Part shown: one piece after another, positions 1 to 10,000 of the stretch | How positions within the stretch are numbered: position 1 is the first letter of the stretch | Layout: every line of letters begins with the position of its first letter | Assembly: GCA_947472115.1 (NCBI GenBank) | Contig: CANIZU010000015.1 | Coordinates: 1-19,106, forward strand | Length of the DNA: 19,106 bases | DNA from: Flavobacteriales bacterium | GTDB lineage: Bacteria; Bacteroidota; Bacteroidia; NS11-12g; UBA955 | Direction of reading: 5' to 3' | Translations under genes and position numbers: made by a program | The notes under the pieces: model-generated | What the model was told of the DNA's origin: nothing | Databases searched by the model: none | What the model saw: only the letters and a program-made list of their open reading frames with translations

Positions 1-183
1 GTGAAAGGCGATACCCTTTTAATTGCGTCGAATTTGTTTCAAATGCCGTACACCCCTTATAATGGCAAAAAACGACGGGGATCCTATCGCAGAGGGCGTT
101 CTCGTTCCAGCAAAAGCAAGCGCAGAAGATATTCTTACGAAATTAGAATAGAAGAAGTGTCTTCATCGTTATACAGAGTATAA
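1..183 (+). CDS. 3' end of an unrecognised upstream gene, probably frameshifted
   Basis: The frame starting at base 1 is open from the window edge to TAA at 181-183, so this is likely the tail of a gene that begins outside the window. The first 23 codons look like normal coding sequence (GDTLLIASNLF, then MPYTPYNGK). After the run of six A's at 67-72 the frame turns into an abnormal R/S/K-rich stretch (RRGSYRRGRSRSSKSKRRR), which is typical of a shifted reading frame. The overlapping frame at 62-151 instead has strong coding character, with mostly G-first codons. It reads NDGDPIAEGVLVPAKASAED and ends at TAG 149-151 with a plausible C-terminus, DILTKLE. Removing one A would join the two good halves. 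I do not recognise the family. The gene could be a pseudogene, a site of programmed slippage, or a sequencing error. Confidence 0.4.
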   Translation: MKGDTLLIASNLFQMPYTPYNGKKRRGSYRRGRSRSSKSKRRRYSYEIRIEEVSSSLYRV

Positions 184-202
184 AAGGTTGATCCGATTCA
201 AC

Positions 203-210
203 TATTTTTG
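203..210 (+). promoter_or_regulatory. Bacteroidota -7 promoter element for gldA
   Basis: TATTTTTG matches the Bacteroidota sigma-ABfr -7 consensus TAnnTTTG exactly. No good TTTG -33 box is visible 19-21 nt upstream; the nearest TTG is at 188-190, which is too close. The element ends 8 nt before the GTG start of gldA, so the transcript would have a leader of only a few nucleotides. The same octamer lies just upstream of both minus-strand operons, which supports it being real. Confidence 0.5.
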
Positions 211-218
211 TATTTTCT

Positions 219-941
219 GTGAGCATTCAAGTCAACAATTTATCCAAGAAATACGGCCATCAATTGGCGTTAGACAGTATTTCATTTTCCATTCCATCTG
301 GAGAGGTGGTTGGATTTCTAGGTCCCAATGGCGCCGGAAAATCTACCACAATGAAAATCCTCACCGGATATATCCCTGCAAGCAGCGGCGATGCTTCGGT
401 TTGCGGATTGGATTTGGCAGAACAAAGTTTAGAAGTGAGGAAACTGGTTGGCTACCTTCCCGAGCACAATCCCTTGTATCTGGACATGTACATTTCAGAA
501 TACTTGTTATTTGCAGCGGGAATTGCTGGCGTTAAAAACACCAAGAAAGCGCTGGAAATGGCCATCGAGTTAACGCAACTTGGGCCTGAAAGGAACAAGA
601 AAATCGGTCAGTTATCGAAAGGATACCGTCAGCGTGTTGGCCTAGCTCAAGCCCTAATCCACGACCCTAAAGTTTTAATTTTGGATGAACCCACTTCCGG
701 ACTCGATCCAAACCAGGTGGTTGAGATTAGAAACGTTATTAAAAATTTGGGCAGCGAAAAAACAGTTCTTTTGAGCACCCACATCATGCAAGAGGTAGAA
801 GCCATGTGCAATCGAGTGATATTAATAAACAAGGGCAAGATCATTGCCGACAATACGTTGGAAGGCTTAAAAGAGACAGCGCCATCGGACAGTTTAGAGA
901 CCATTTTTAGAAATTTGACAAGCCATGTGGGAAGTATTTAA
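219..941 (+). CDS. gldA: Gliding motility ABC transporter ATP-binding subunit GldA
   Basis: This is the ATPase of the GldA-GldF-GldG ABC complex, required for gliding in Flavobacterium johnsoniae; its substrate is unknown. The 240-aa protein has Walker A GPNGAGKST (35-43), an ABC signature LSKGYRQR (132-139), Walker B VLILDEP (152-158) with catalytic Glu157, D-loop SGLDP (160-164) and H-loop His188. The Q-loop position carries Glu in YLPEHNPLY (79-87), which I recall as characteristic of GldA proteins. The GTG start at 219 is the only sensible one: the in-frame stop at 189-191 closes the frame upstream, and MSIQVNN matches the N-terminus I recall for F. johnsoniae GldA. The C-terminal part after about residue 215 looks shorter than in the roughly 300-aa GldA I remember. 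The 3' end overlaps gldF by 17 nt, indicating translational coupling. Confidence 0.93.
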   Translation: MSIQVNNLSKKYGHQLALDSISFSIPSGEVVGFLGPNGAGKSTTMKILTGYIPASSGDASVCGLDLAEQSLEVRKLVGYLPEHNPLYLDMYISEYLLFAAGIAGVKNTKKALEMAIELTQLGPERNKKIGQLSKGYRQRVGLAQALIHDPKVLILDEPTSGLDPNQVVEIRNVIKNLGSEKTVLLSTHIMQEVEAMCNRVILINKGKIIADNTLEGLKETAPSDSLETIFRNLTSHVGSI

Positions 942-1653
942 AAAGGAAATTCGCAGTTTCTTGGGCTCGTTCATTGCCTATATCGTAATGGGCGTTTTCT
1001 TGGCAATCACCGGATTGTTCATGTGGATCATCAAAGGGAATAACGTCCTTGATTTGGGCGTGGCTAGCCTACAAGTGATGTTCAACATTGCTCCCTATAT
1101 TTTGATCTTTTTGGTTTCTGCCATTACGATGCGAAGCCTCAGCGAAGAACGTCGATTGGGTACGATAGAAATTTTGACCACCCGTCCTGTGAGCGATCTA
1201 TCTATTTTGATGGGAAAATATTTGGCAGCCGTGGCATTGATTGTCTTCACCCTTTTACCCACCCTATTTTATTACTATACGATTCAACAACTCGCCGATC
1301 CCTTGCAAGGTACTGATGCCGGAGCTACATGGGGTTCCTATTTTGGTTTGATATTACTCGCGGCTAGCTATGCAAGCATTGGGTTATTTGCTAGTTCACT
1401 GACCGACAATCAAATCGTTTCGTTGATTATTTCCATGGTATTGTGTTTTTTCTGGTTTGGCGTATTGAGTCTTTTGGGAGACATCAAGGCCCTCGACGCT
1501 ATCGGCAAAAGCTTGGAATGGTTTAGTCTTGATTTTCATTATCAATCTATAAGTCGGGGCGTCCTAGATACCCGCGATGTAATTTACTTCTTTGGATTCA
1601 TTGCAACCTTCTTAGGGGCAACGAAAATGGCATTTGAAAGCAGAAAATGGTGA
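925..1653 (+). CDS. gldF: Gliding motility ABC transporter permease GldF
   Basis: GldF is the integral-membrane (ABC-2 type) permease that pairs with GldA. The 242-aa sequence shows about six hydrophobic segments, near residues 14-34, 52-70, 98-118, 138-158, 164-184 and 216-234. The cytoplasmic stretch TMRSLSEERRLGTIEILLTT-like at 68-86 and the following RPVSDL are hallmarks of this permease group (actual residues: TMRSLSEERRLGT, then IEILTTRPVSDL). The ATG at 925 lies inside the gldA 3' end (17-nt overlap). The gene ends at TGA 1651-1653, which overlaps the start of gldG. The gldA-gldF-gldG order agrees with a single ABC complex made from one mRNA. Gene identity is well supported by sequence and context. 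What the complex transports is not settled, and many gliding relatives use it in ways not yet explained. Confidence 0.93.
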   Translation: MWEVFKKEIRSFLGSFIAYIVMGVFLAITGLFMWIIKGNNVLDLGVASLQVMFNIAPYILIFLVSAITMRSLSEERRLGTIEILTTRPVSDLSILMGKYLAAVALIVFTLLPTLFYYYTIQQLADPLQGTDAGATWGSYFGLILLAASYASIGLFASSLTDNQIVSLIISMVLCFFWFGVLSLLGDIKALDAIGKSLEWFSLDFHYQSISRGVLDTRDVIYFFGFIATFLGATKMAFESRKW

Positions 1654-3419
1654 TGAAAAAGTACGGAGCACGCATTCAATCCATCTTGGAATTTACCACG
1701 CTGTTGGTAATTATCATCGTAACAAACATCCTCGGTAATTTCTATTATTTGCGCATCGATTTAACAGAGGAAAAACGTTACACCCTCAGCGAAACAAGCA
1801 AAAAACTCAGCAAAGAACTGAAAGAAAAGTGCTACTTCCGCCTATATCTCGACGGCGATATGTCGGCCCGATTCAAAAACCTCCGCAATGAAATCCGCGA
1901 TGTAGCCTATGAATTCCGCGAACTCAGCGGCGGAAAAATCGAAATCGAAGTCATCGACCCGTTCGAAGGAAAACAGTTATCTGAAGTCAGTGGCATTCTG
2001 GATGATTTCAATCAGCGCGGGGTAATACATCAGCGCGATATTGACGGGGAGGGCGGCAATAGCACCACTATCAAAAATATTATTCCGGGTGCCGAAATGA
2101 TGTACGCTGGGAAAACTGTTGCGATTAACTTCTATGAGCACGATGTGGCTTTGGACCCCGACAATAACATCAAAAGAGCGATTGATAACGTGGAGTATGA
2201 AATCGCCAATGGTTTAAGGCAGTGCACATTAGACAAACCCAAGAAGATTGCCGTAGCGGATGGTTCGGGAGAGATGATCGACAATCGCGTTGGAGATTTT
2301 GCTGCGGAATTGGGCAAATATTACGATGTTTCAGCGTTAAATATCAACGTGGCCGACCCAAAATCTGCGGAGCCATTTATCGACAAACTAAAATCACTGA
2401 GCAACCCAGAAGAAATGGGCAGTGCGCTAATTAATAGCCTACAGCAGCGATTAAACAACAACGACTTATTGCTCATTATTAAGCCGGCAAAAGACTACTC
2501 ACCCTCTGAGCTCTATTTGATCGATCAATTTTTACTAAAAGGAGGCAAAGTGATTTGGATGATTGATCCGGTGCACGTGGAAATCGACAGTTTCGAAACC
2601 AACAGCTCTATCGCCGCCATGGACAATCAGTTGGAAAACATCAATTCATCGTTGTTTAATTATGGCGTAAAAATGGAATCCACGCTGCTGATGGATGCCA
2701 ATTGCAATCAAATTCCGATTCCCGTGGGAAATCGCCCTGAGATGATAGACTTTTACTATTTCCCAGTATTTATGTCGGTTAGCTCACCCCACATCATCAA
2801 CAAAAATGTCGGTCCGGTTTGGGGTCAATTCCCTGCAACGCTCACTGCAAAATCAAAAACCGACCTCAACATCACGCCCTTATTGAGCAGTAGTCCTTAT
2901 ACAAAAACGGTTCAAGCCCCAGCAAATGTAGACTTGGAAAACGCTTATATGCAATCCAGGGACGACCGATTCAGGAATACTTTGAGGGGTGGCAGCAAGC
3001 TTACGGGCGTATTGATGGAGGGCAAATTTCAATCGCCGTTCATCTATCAGAAACACTATACAGGATCTGCTTTCTTACCAAACGGGGAAAGTAAAATGGT
3101 GGTAATTGCCGATGGCGATATCATGAGGAATGGAGTGAGTGGAAGAGGCGGAATTTACCCAACGGGATACGATCGATTTACGAAGACAACCTTTGCGAAT
3201 AAGAAGTTTTTGTTGAATTGCATCGATTATTTGATAGACGACAATGGCTTGATTGAAATCAGAGCCAAAGAAAAGACTTTGAGATTGTTAGATAGCGAAA
3301 AAACTCGACTTGAGCACACCTATTGGCAGTGGTTCAACATCATAGCGCCTTTATTAAGTATGATGATTTTTGGCATCGCCAACAATATCTATCGCAAACG
3401 AAAATACCAAATCAGATAA
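1647..3419 (+). CDS. gldG: Gliding motility ABC transporter auxiliary subunit GldG
   Basis: GldG is the third component of the GldAFG complex, a largely periplasmic protein anchored at both ends (ABC-type auxiliary family, sometimes called substrate-binding). The protein has an N-terminal transmembrane segment (about 17-35). Directly after it comes the family-typical junction RIDLTEEKRYTLSETSKKL (36-54), then a long soluble region, and a C-terminal transmembrane helix within WFNIIAPLLSMMIFGIANNI followed by a basic tail, YRKRKYQIR. Two starts are possible: ATG 1647 (590 aa), or ATG 1653, which overlaps the gldF TGA in a TGATG arrangement (588 aa). The second is a classic translational-coupling arrangement and may be the true start. 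Only 4 nt separate its stop from ruvA. Confidence 0.92.
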   Translation: MVMKKYGARIQSILEFTTLLVIIIVTNILGNFYYLRIDLTEEKRYTLSETSKKLSKELKEKCYFRLYLDGDMSARFKNLRNEIRDVAYEFRELSGGKIEIEVIDPFEGKQLSEVSGILDDFNQRGVIHQRDIDGEGGNSTTIKNIIPGAEMMYAGKTVAINFYEHDVALDPDNNIKRAIDNVEYEIANGLRQCTLDKPKKIAVADGSGEMIDNRVGDFAAELGKYYDVSALNINVADPKSAEPFIDKLKSLSNPEEMGSALINSLQQRLNNNDLLLIIKPAKDYSPSELYLIDQFLLKGGKVIWMIDPVHVEIDSFETNSSIAAMDNQLENINSSLFNYGVKMESTLLMDANCNQIPIPVGNRPEMIDFYYFPVFMSVSSPHIINKNVGPVWGQFPATLTAKSKTDLNITPLLSSSPYTKTVQAPANVDLENAYMQSRDDRFRNTLRGGSKLTGVLMEGKFQSPFIYQKHYTGSAFLPNGESKMVVIADGDIMRNGVSGRGGIYPTGYDRFTKTTFANKKFLLNCIDYLIDDNGLIEIRAKEKTLRLLDSEKTRLEHTYWQWFNIIAPLLSMMIFGIANNIYRKRKYQIR

Positions 3420-3423
3420 CAAA

Positions 3424-4023
3424 ATGTACGATTTCATAGAAGGTCCAATAGAATCCCTCAACCCCACGCACGTGATTATTTCCAATCAAGGCTTGGGCTA
3501 TATTGCAGCGATTAGTCTAACCACCTATGAGAAAATCAAAGGTCATAAAACCGCGCGTTTATTTGTCGATTTACTGTTTAAAGTAGAAAATCAAAGTCCG
3601 GTATCGATGCATTTGTTTGGCTTTTCGGATCCCGATGAAAGGCACATGTTTCGCATGCTCACTTCCGTTTCGGGTGTCGGAAATAACACGGCAATGTTGA
3701 TGTTGAGTAGCCTAGAACCAGACGATTTGGCCGCGGCCATTGTCAATGGGAATGTAGGTTTATTGAAAAGCATCAAAGGCATCGGAGAAAAAGGTGCGCA
3801 GCGTATTGTTTTAGAGCTTCGCGATAAAATGATGGGGAAAAAATCCATGGGATTAGGCATGCTTTCTGGGGTGAGCGATAACTTTAGTGAAGCGCTATCG
3901 GCCCTTACCACACTAGGCTACCAAAAAGCCAATGCAGAAAAAGCGCTCATGAAAGTGAGTAAAGATTTGGGAGGCACTGCAACCATTGAAGAATTGATAA
4001 AAAATTCATTGAAAATATTGTAA
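3424..4023 (+). CDS. ruvA: Holliday junction branch migration protein RuvA
   Basis: RuvA binds four-way DNA junctions and loads the RuvB helicase for branch migration. The 199-aa protein has an N-terminal OB-fold domain (1-67, with GLGYIAAISL in place of the usual GVGYEV-type motif). Two helix-hairpin-helix motifs follow, VSGVGNNTA (82-90) and IKGIGEKGAQRI (117-128). A flexible linker (138-152) leads to the C-terminal RuvB-binding domain III (153-199). ATG 3424 gives MYDFIEGPIESL, which aligns with the normal RuvA N-terminus; starting at 3370 would add 18 residues encoded inside gldG and is not supported. The acidic-pin loop reads VENQSPVSMHLFGF (54-67) rather than the usual REDxxxLYGF. It keeps one acidic residue and looks about four residues longer. 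The gene sits between gldG and sprA; I recall ruvA also lying next to sprA in F. johnsoniae. Confidence 0.95.
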   Translation: MYDFIEGPIESLNPTHVIISNQGLGYIAAISLTTYEKIKGHKTARLFVDLLFKVENQSPVSMHLFGFSDPDERHMFRMLTSVSGVGNNTAMLMLSSLEPDDLAAAIVNGNVGLLKSIKGIGEKGAQRIVLELRDKMMGKKSMGLGMLSGVSDNFSEALSALTTLGYQKANAEKALMKVSKDLGGTATIEELIKNSLKIL

Positions 4024-4093
4024 CTTGCAAGTTCGCAAATTAAGCAAACGCCTATTCGCCATACCGCTACGCAACGTTTAGAAGTTTAACAGA

Positions 4094-7000
4094 ATGAGAT
4101 TTGATGGTCAATCCATAACCGCACGTAATCTGCGTGCAACATTCGGTGCGATGCTGTTGATTTTGTTGGCGGTCATTCAAAACCCCCTTTACAGCCAAAC
4201 AGACACCAACAGTCTGCGTTATCGATTGCAGAAAAATGGCAATGCGGGATCCCATGTGGACCTCGACAATCCCGTTAAAACTGAATGGCGCTACAATGCC
4301 AGAGCCAATCGCTATGAAGGTTTCCGGAATCTAGGATCACTCAGCTACCCTACTGGCGAAAGCTTGTCAGTTCCCGAGTATTTCCAAAAACAATCAAAAA
4401 TCGAAAATGAGAAGTACTTCCGCGGGAAGACGCAAAGTGCTTATTCCTTGGGCGGAAACAATAAAAGTGTAACAGATTTAATCAAAGCCGAATTAAACAA
4501 CCCTACTGTTTCCAAGATTTTTGGCGAAGGGGGTGTTGATTTTCAGTTAAATGGTTCTGCCATGGTAAAATTGGGTGGGAGTATGAACGTGAACAGGAAT
4601 CCCAATTTCTCTAAACGTCAGCAAAAATATTTCGTTCCCGTATTTGACCAGCAGATGCAAATCAGCGCCAACGGAAGTGTGGGTCAGTACGTGAAACTAG
4701 GAATCAATTACGATACGGAAGCGGCGTTCGAATTCGACAACCAAACGAATTTGGGATGGAAGGGCAAGCCCGATGGAATTCTAAAGGACATTCAAGTGGG
4801 AAATGTCAATTTGAACTTACCCACCCAATTAATCAAACCAGCCAACAACCTTTTCGGATTCTCCAACACGATGCAGTTTGGAAAAACAACTATCAAAACA
4901 GTCTTTAGTCAAAATAAGGGTCAAAGCACTGAGACGGTACTCAAAGGGGGTGCGCAGATGAATGAATTCAAAATCACTGCCGACAACTACGACCAGAACA
5001 AACACTATTTCCTTTCTCAATTTTTTAGAGAGAACTACAATAAATCTTTAGAGAACTTACCGATCATTGCCAGCGGTGTGATCGTAAACCGCGTTGAAGT
5101 ATGGGTTACAAACAAAAACGCGAACGTTGAAACCCCGCGTGATATCCTGGCATTTCAAGATTTGGGTGAAGCTAATCCTTTTAGGCCTGCATTGGGAAGT
5201 TCATCGGACCCGGCATCAGACAACGCCGCCAATAGTTTATATGCGACAATTACGGCAGATCCCAATACGCGTTTCACGGGACAAGCAATCGATAAAATTT
5301 ATGCAAGCCTGCCCTATTTTGAGCAAACGATTGATTTCGATATGCTCAACTATGCACGTCAGCTTTCAGATAAAGAATTCTCACTCAACTCTCAATTGGG
5401 TTATATCTCTTTAAATCAGCCTTTAAACAACGACGAAATTCTTGCAGTTGCTTTTGAATACACTTATGAAGGAAAAACATATCAGGTGGGAGAATTCTCA
5501 CGTGACATACCTCCAGGGAACCAAAAATTAATGTTCCTCAAAATGCTTAAAGGCAATACCATCAGAACAAAATTACCCATGTGGCGTTTGATGATGAAGA
5601 ATATTTATGCGTTGAATACATACAGTTTGAGCTTGGAAGATTTCAAACTCAACGTCATTTATGCCGACGATACTACGGGCGGTGATTACAATTACTTACC
5701 CATCGGCAAAGCCAACTGTCCAGCATTGGCTAATGGAATTCCTTTGATTCGAGTTTTGGGCCTGGATAAACTAAACCGCCAACAAGAAGCAAAACCCGAT
5801 GGAATATTTGATGCCATTGAAGGGCTCACGGTTAACACCCAATACGCCAGAATCATCTTCCCGGTCACTGAACCCTTTGGCGATTACTTGCGGGAACAAT
5901 TCAATGGCAGGAACGATCTCGGAAATTATTACTGTTACGATGCGCTATATGACAGCACAAAATGGCTTGCTCAACAAGATGTAAAGCATAATAAACTATT
6001 GTTACAGGGTAGTTACAAATCTAGCAACGGCGCAGAATTATTCCTAGGAACCACCAACCTTCAACGTGGATCAGTTCGCGTTACTGCCAACGGCAGGCCG
6101 CTTACTGAAGGTATGGACTACGAAGTGGATTATGCATTGGGTAGGGTGAGAATCACCAACCAAGGATTGTTGCAAGGTGGCGCGGAAATTAGGGCTAGCG
6201 CAAATGGACAGAGTTTCTTTAACATCCAACAGAAAACGTTGGTTGGCGGAAGAGTAGAACACAAATTCAATAAAAAGTTATTGGTGGGCGGAACCCTTCT
6301 TCATATGTACGAAAGACCGCTAACTTCCAAAACAAATTTCAACGAGGAACCCTTATTAAACACAATCATCGGTGCTGATATGGCTTTCAGCTCTAAGTCG
6401 AGGTTTATCACCAAAATGATCGACCAATTGCCATTTTTGGCAACCAAAGAAATATCAAATATCACTGCCTACGCAGAAATAGCCAAGATTTACCCTCACA
6501 ATCACAAATCTCAAGGTGGCCAAAGAGGTGTTTCCAATTTAGAAGATTTTGAATCCGCAGAATTAACAAACGACGTCAAAACGGTGAGCAACTGGTACAT
6601 CGCCGCAGTGCCTCAAAAACAAGAAGACCGATTTCCCGATACCAAAAAAACGGACCGCCTCAATTGGATGAACCACCACGGAGCATTGAGTTTTTATACC
6701 ATTGACAACCTTTTCTACCGAGATGCGGATATGCCAGACAACATCAAGAAACGGGTTGATGCAATTCTGAGCGACCCCTTTCAGCGACAAGTAGACCAGC
6801 GTGAATTGTTCCCACAAAGAAATTTCCCTCAAGGAACCCCTACCATTTTACCCACCTTGGATTTGTTCTTCCGTCCTAAAATGCGTGGATTGTACAATTT
6901 CAACAGCAATCCAACAGAAGTTGATGCAAATGGAGATTTGATCAATCCAGAATTGAGTTGGGCGGGTATTACAAGAAAGATCGACCAAAACGATTTTGAA

Positions 7001-10000
7001 GCCGCCAACATAGATTACATAGAGATATGGATGTTAGATCCAATGTCAAATAACCCCAACTTGAAAGGAGAATTCTTATTGCAATTGGGTAACGTAAGCG
7101 AAGACATTTTACCCGACAGAAGAAAATCCTTCGAAAACGGCCTACCCTCTTCTCCTACTGCGAGCAATGCTATTGATACAACCAATTACGCATTTGTACC
7201 CGAAGGACCACAAATCAACTTCGCATTTGACAATAACCCAGCGTCATTGAAGGCGCAAGATGTTGGATTGGATGGAATGGATGATGCAAATGAAAAACTG
7301 CATTTTGATTCAGTGTTTTTAAAACGAATCGCCGCAAATTTCGGAACGTCATCTAAATACTATCAAAACGCATATCAGGATCCCAGTAACGACAATTATC
7401 GTCACTATTTGGATGGATTTTTCGATGGCGTTGACGCTGACGTTTTAGGTCGTTACACACGAATTCAAGGCCCGCAAGGCAATTCAAATAATGAAAAGTA
7501 TACGGGCAAATATGCAGAAATGCCCAAGTCATCTACGCCTGTGCCAAGTGATGAGGATGTAAATCGCGATTTCACCCTAAACCAAAGCGAGGATTATTTC
7601 CAGTATCGCATCAAAATTAATGCAGCTGACATGCAAATGGGCCGAAACTACATCGCCGATGTCGTTAAAAACAATGTCAAATTGCGAAACGGCAAATCTC
7701 GCGATATCACTTGGTACCAATTAAAAATTCCAATTCGCGAATTCGAAAAAGCTGTCGGCAACATCAGCGACTTCAAAAGCATACGTTTCATGCGCATGGT
7801 AATGACAGGCTTCAATGATTCAGCCATTTTGAGACTGGGTTACATTAACATCGTAAAGGCAGATTGGCGCAGATATACCAACTCATTAAAAACTCCAGGG
7901 GTAATTGTACCGCAGGATCCAAACGATGGAACCAAATTCGTAGTAAGTACAGTAAATATTGAGGAAAACAGCAAACGCTTACCGATTGCCTATGTATCAC
8001 CTCCAGGTATCGTTCGAGTGCAAAACATGGCCAGTCTAGGTACAGTGTTAGAAAACGAACAAGCTTTGTCCTTAAAAGTCTGCGATTTAAAAGCCGGAGA
8101 CTCCCGCGCTGCATTCAAAACCACCACATTTGATGCAAGAAATTACAAGCACATGCAGATGTTTGTGCATGCCGAAGAAAGTCTAAACAACCCCGTTGCC
8201 GACGGCGAAGTTTCTGCATTCATCCGTTTCGGAACCGACCTTACATCAAACTATTACGAATACGAAATCCCCCTAAAATTGACGCGTGGATTCGTAAATA
8301 TGAACTCGGCAAATGCAGATAAATCAGTTTGGCCCGATGACAATTTCATAGACATTCCATTTGATTCGCTCTATAATCTAAAAATTGTTCGCCAAAACCG
8401 TGCTTGGCCGATGACCGCTCCTTTTATTCAATTCATGGGCAAAGGAAAAATAACGGTGATGGGACTTCCAGATATCAGCAATATGCGCGTGATGATGGTA
8501 GGACTTAAAAACAACTCAACGAGTCCTAAGTGCTTTGAAGCCTGGTTTAACGAATTGCGTGTGAAGGAAATTGCCAACAAAGGTGGATGGGCATCTTTGG
8601 CGAACGTTCAAATGCAACTCGCCGATTTTGGTCAACTGAACCTCAGCGGAACAGTTAGAACAATTGGTTTTGGAGATGTCGATAAAAAGCTAAATGACAG
8701 AAGTTTGAGTACCAATTTAAACTACGACATTGCATCGAACCTAGAATTAGGAAAGTTCTTCCCAAAGAAATCGGGGATCAGTATACCCATGTATATTGGC
8801 TATTCCGAAAGTTTTGTTAGGCCCAAATATTTCCCTCTAAATCCCGATTTAGAGATGCAAAGTTACCTTTCACGACTGGCCGATGCTACCACGAGAGCAG
8901 CGGTAAAAAAGGCAGCCGAGGAATACAATTCTCTTTATAGTTTAAACTTCAACAACGTGCGAGTGGCAAGTGCGATGGGCAAAGCCCCTAAACCTTGGTC
9001 ACCATCCAACTTTGTATTTGGCTATAGTTATCAAAACAATTCAAGACGCAACCAACAGATTGAAGAGTATTTCATAAAAACAACTCAAGCAACCATTGGG
9101 TATTCATTCTCAAAAGGGACCAAATACATCAAACCATTTGCAAGGATTAAATCAAAGAAATTAAACCTCATCAAAGACTTCAATTTTAACTTTATCCCGT
9201 CCAGCTTTAGTACTCAGATCCAAGCAAACCGATTGTATAGTGAAACACAATCAAGAAACAACAATAAGTTCATTCAGGTAAATCCTAGATTATTTGATAA
9301 GAACTTTACCATATTAAGAAACTTCAATACCAATCTTCCACTTACGGAAAATTTGAAAGTCAATTACACAGCCAATGTATCATCGAGGATTCAAGAACCC
9401 TACGGCCGATTGGACAATGAAATGAAATTGGATTCGGTTAAGAAAGAATTTTTATCACTCGGAAGAACTACCAAATTCTATCAGAACGTCAATGCCAACT
9501 ACACCCTACCCTTCAGTAAAATGAAGTGGACGCGTTGGATTAGTAGTACAGTAACTTATACGGGTAGTTATGAATGGAATCAAGCACCTCCGGCCTTTGC
9601 GAGTTTGGGTAATAGAATTCAAAACGGCCAGGACATCAATTTCGCCGGTCAGATGAATTTCACCCAATTGTATCAACAAATCCCTTGGTTGAGAGATTTG
9701 GAGAAACCAAAACAACTTAAAACGGCGGTTAAAAAAGAAGGAGATGAAGCACCCGTCTTTGATAATGCACTGCAGAAAGGCGCCGCTACCACCAAAAAAG
9801 CCAATCCCGCCAAAGTTTTCGTGGGCAATTTAATCAGCATGCTAAAAAATGCGAGCTTCAGTTATCAGTTGAAAGAAAATACTGAGATGCCTGGATTTGC
9901 ATATAAGCCTGATTATTTCGGGAACAACTTCAACCACATGCAGCCTGGATTGAAGTTCGTGATGGGATTACAGGACCCGAACCTACGATACAAACTTGCC

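Noticed and set aside
450..485. GldA Q-loop carries Glu instead of Gln (YLPEHNPLY)
   Set aside because: I recall the same EHNPLY sequence in F. johnsoniae GldA, so it is a family trait, not an anomaly.
188..535. 115-codon frame overlapping gldA
   Set aside because: Out-of-frame reading of the conserved gldA Walker A region; no coding signature.
3370..3423. Upstream extension of ruvA to ATG 3370
   Set aside because: The added 18 residues are an out-of-frame reading of the gldG C-terminal helix; MYDFIEG at 3424 matches the RuvA N-terminus.
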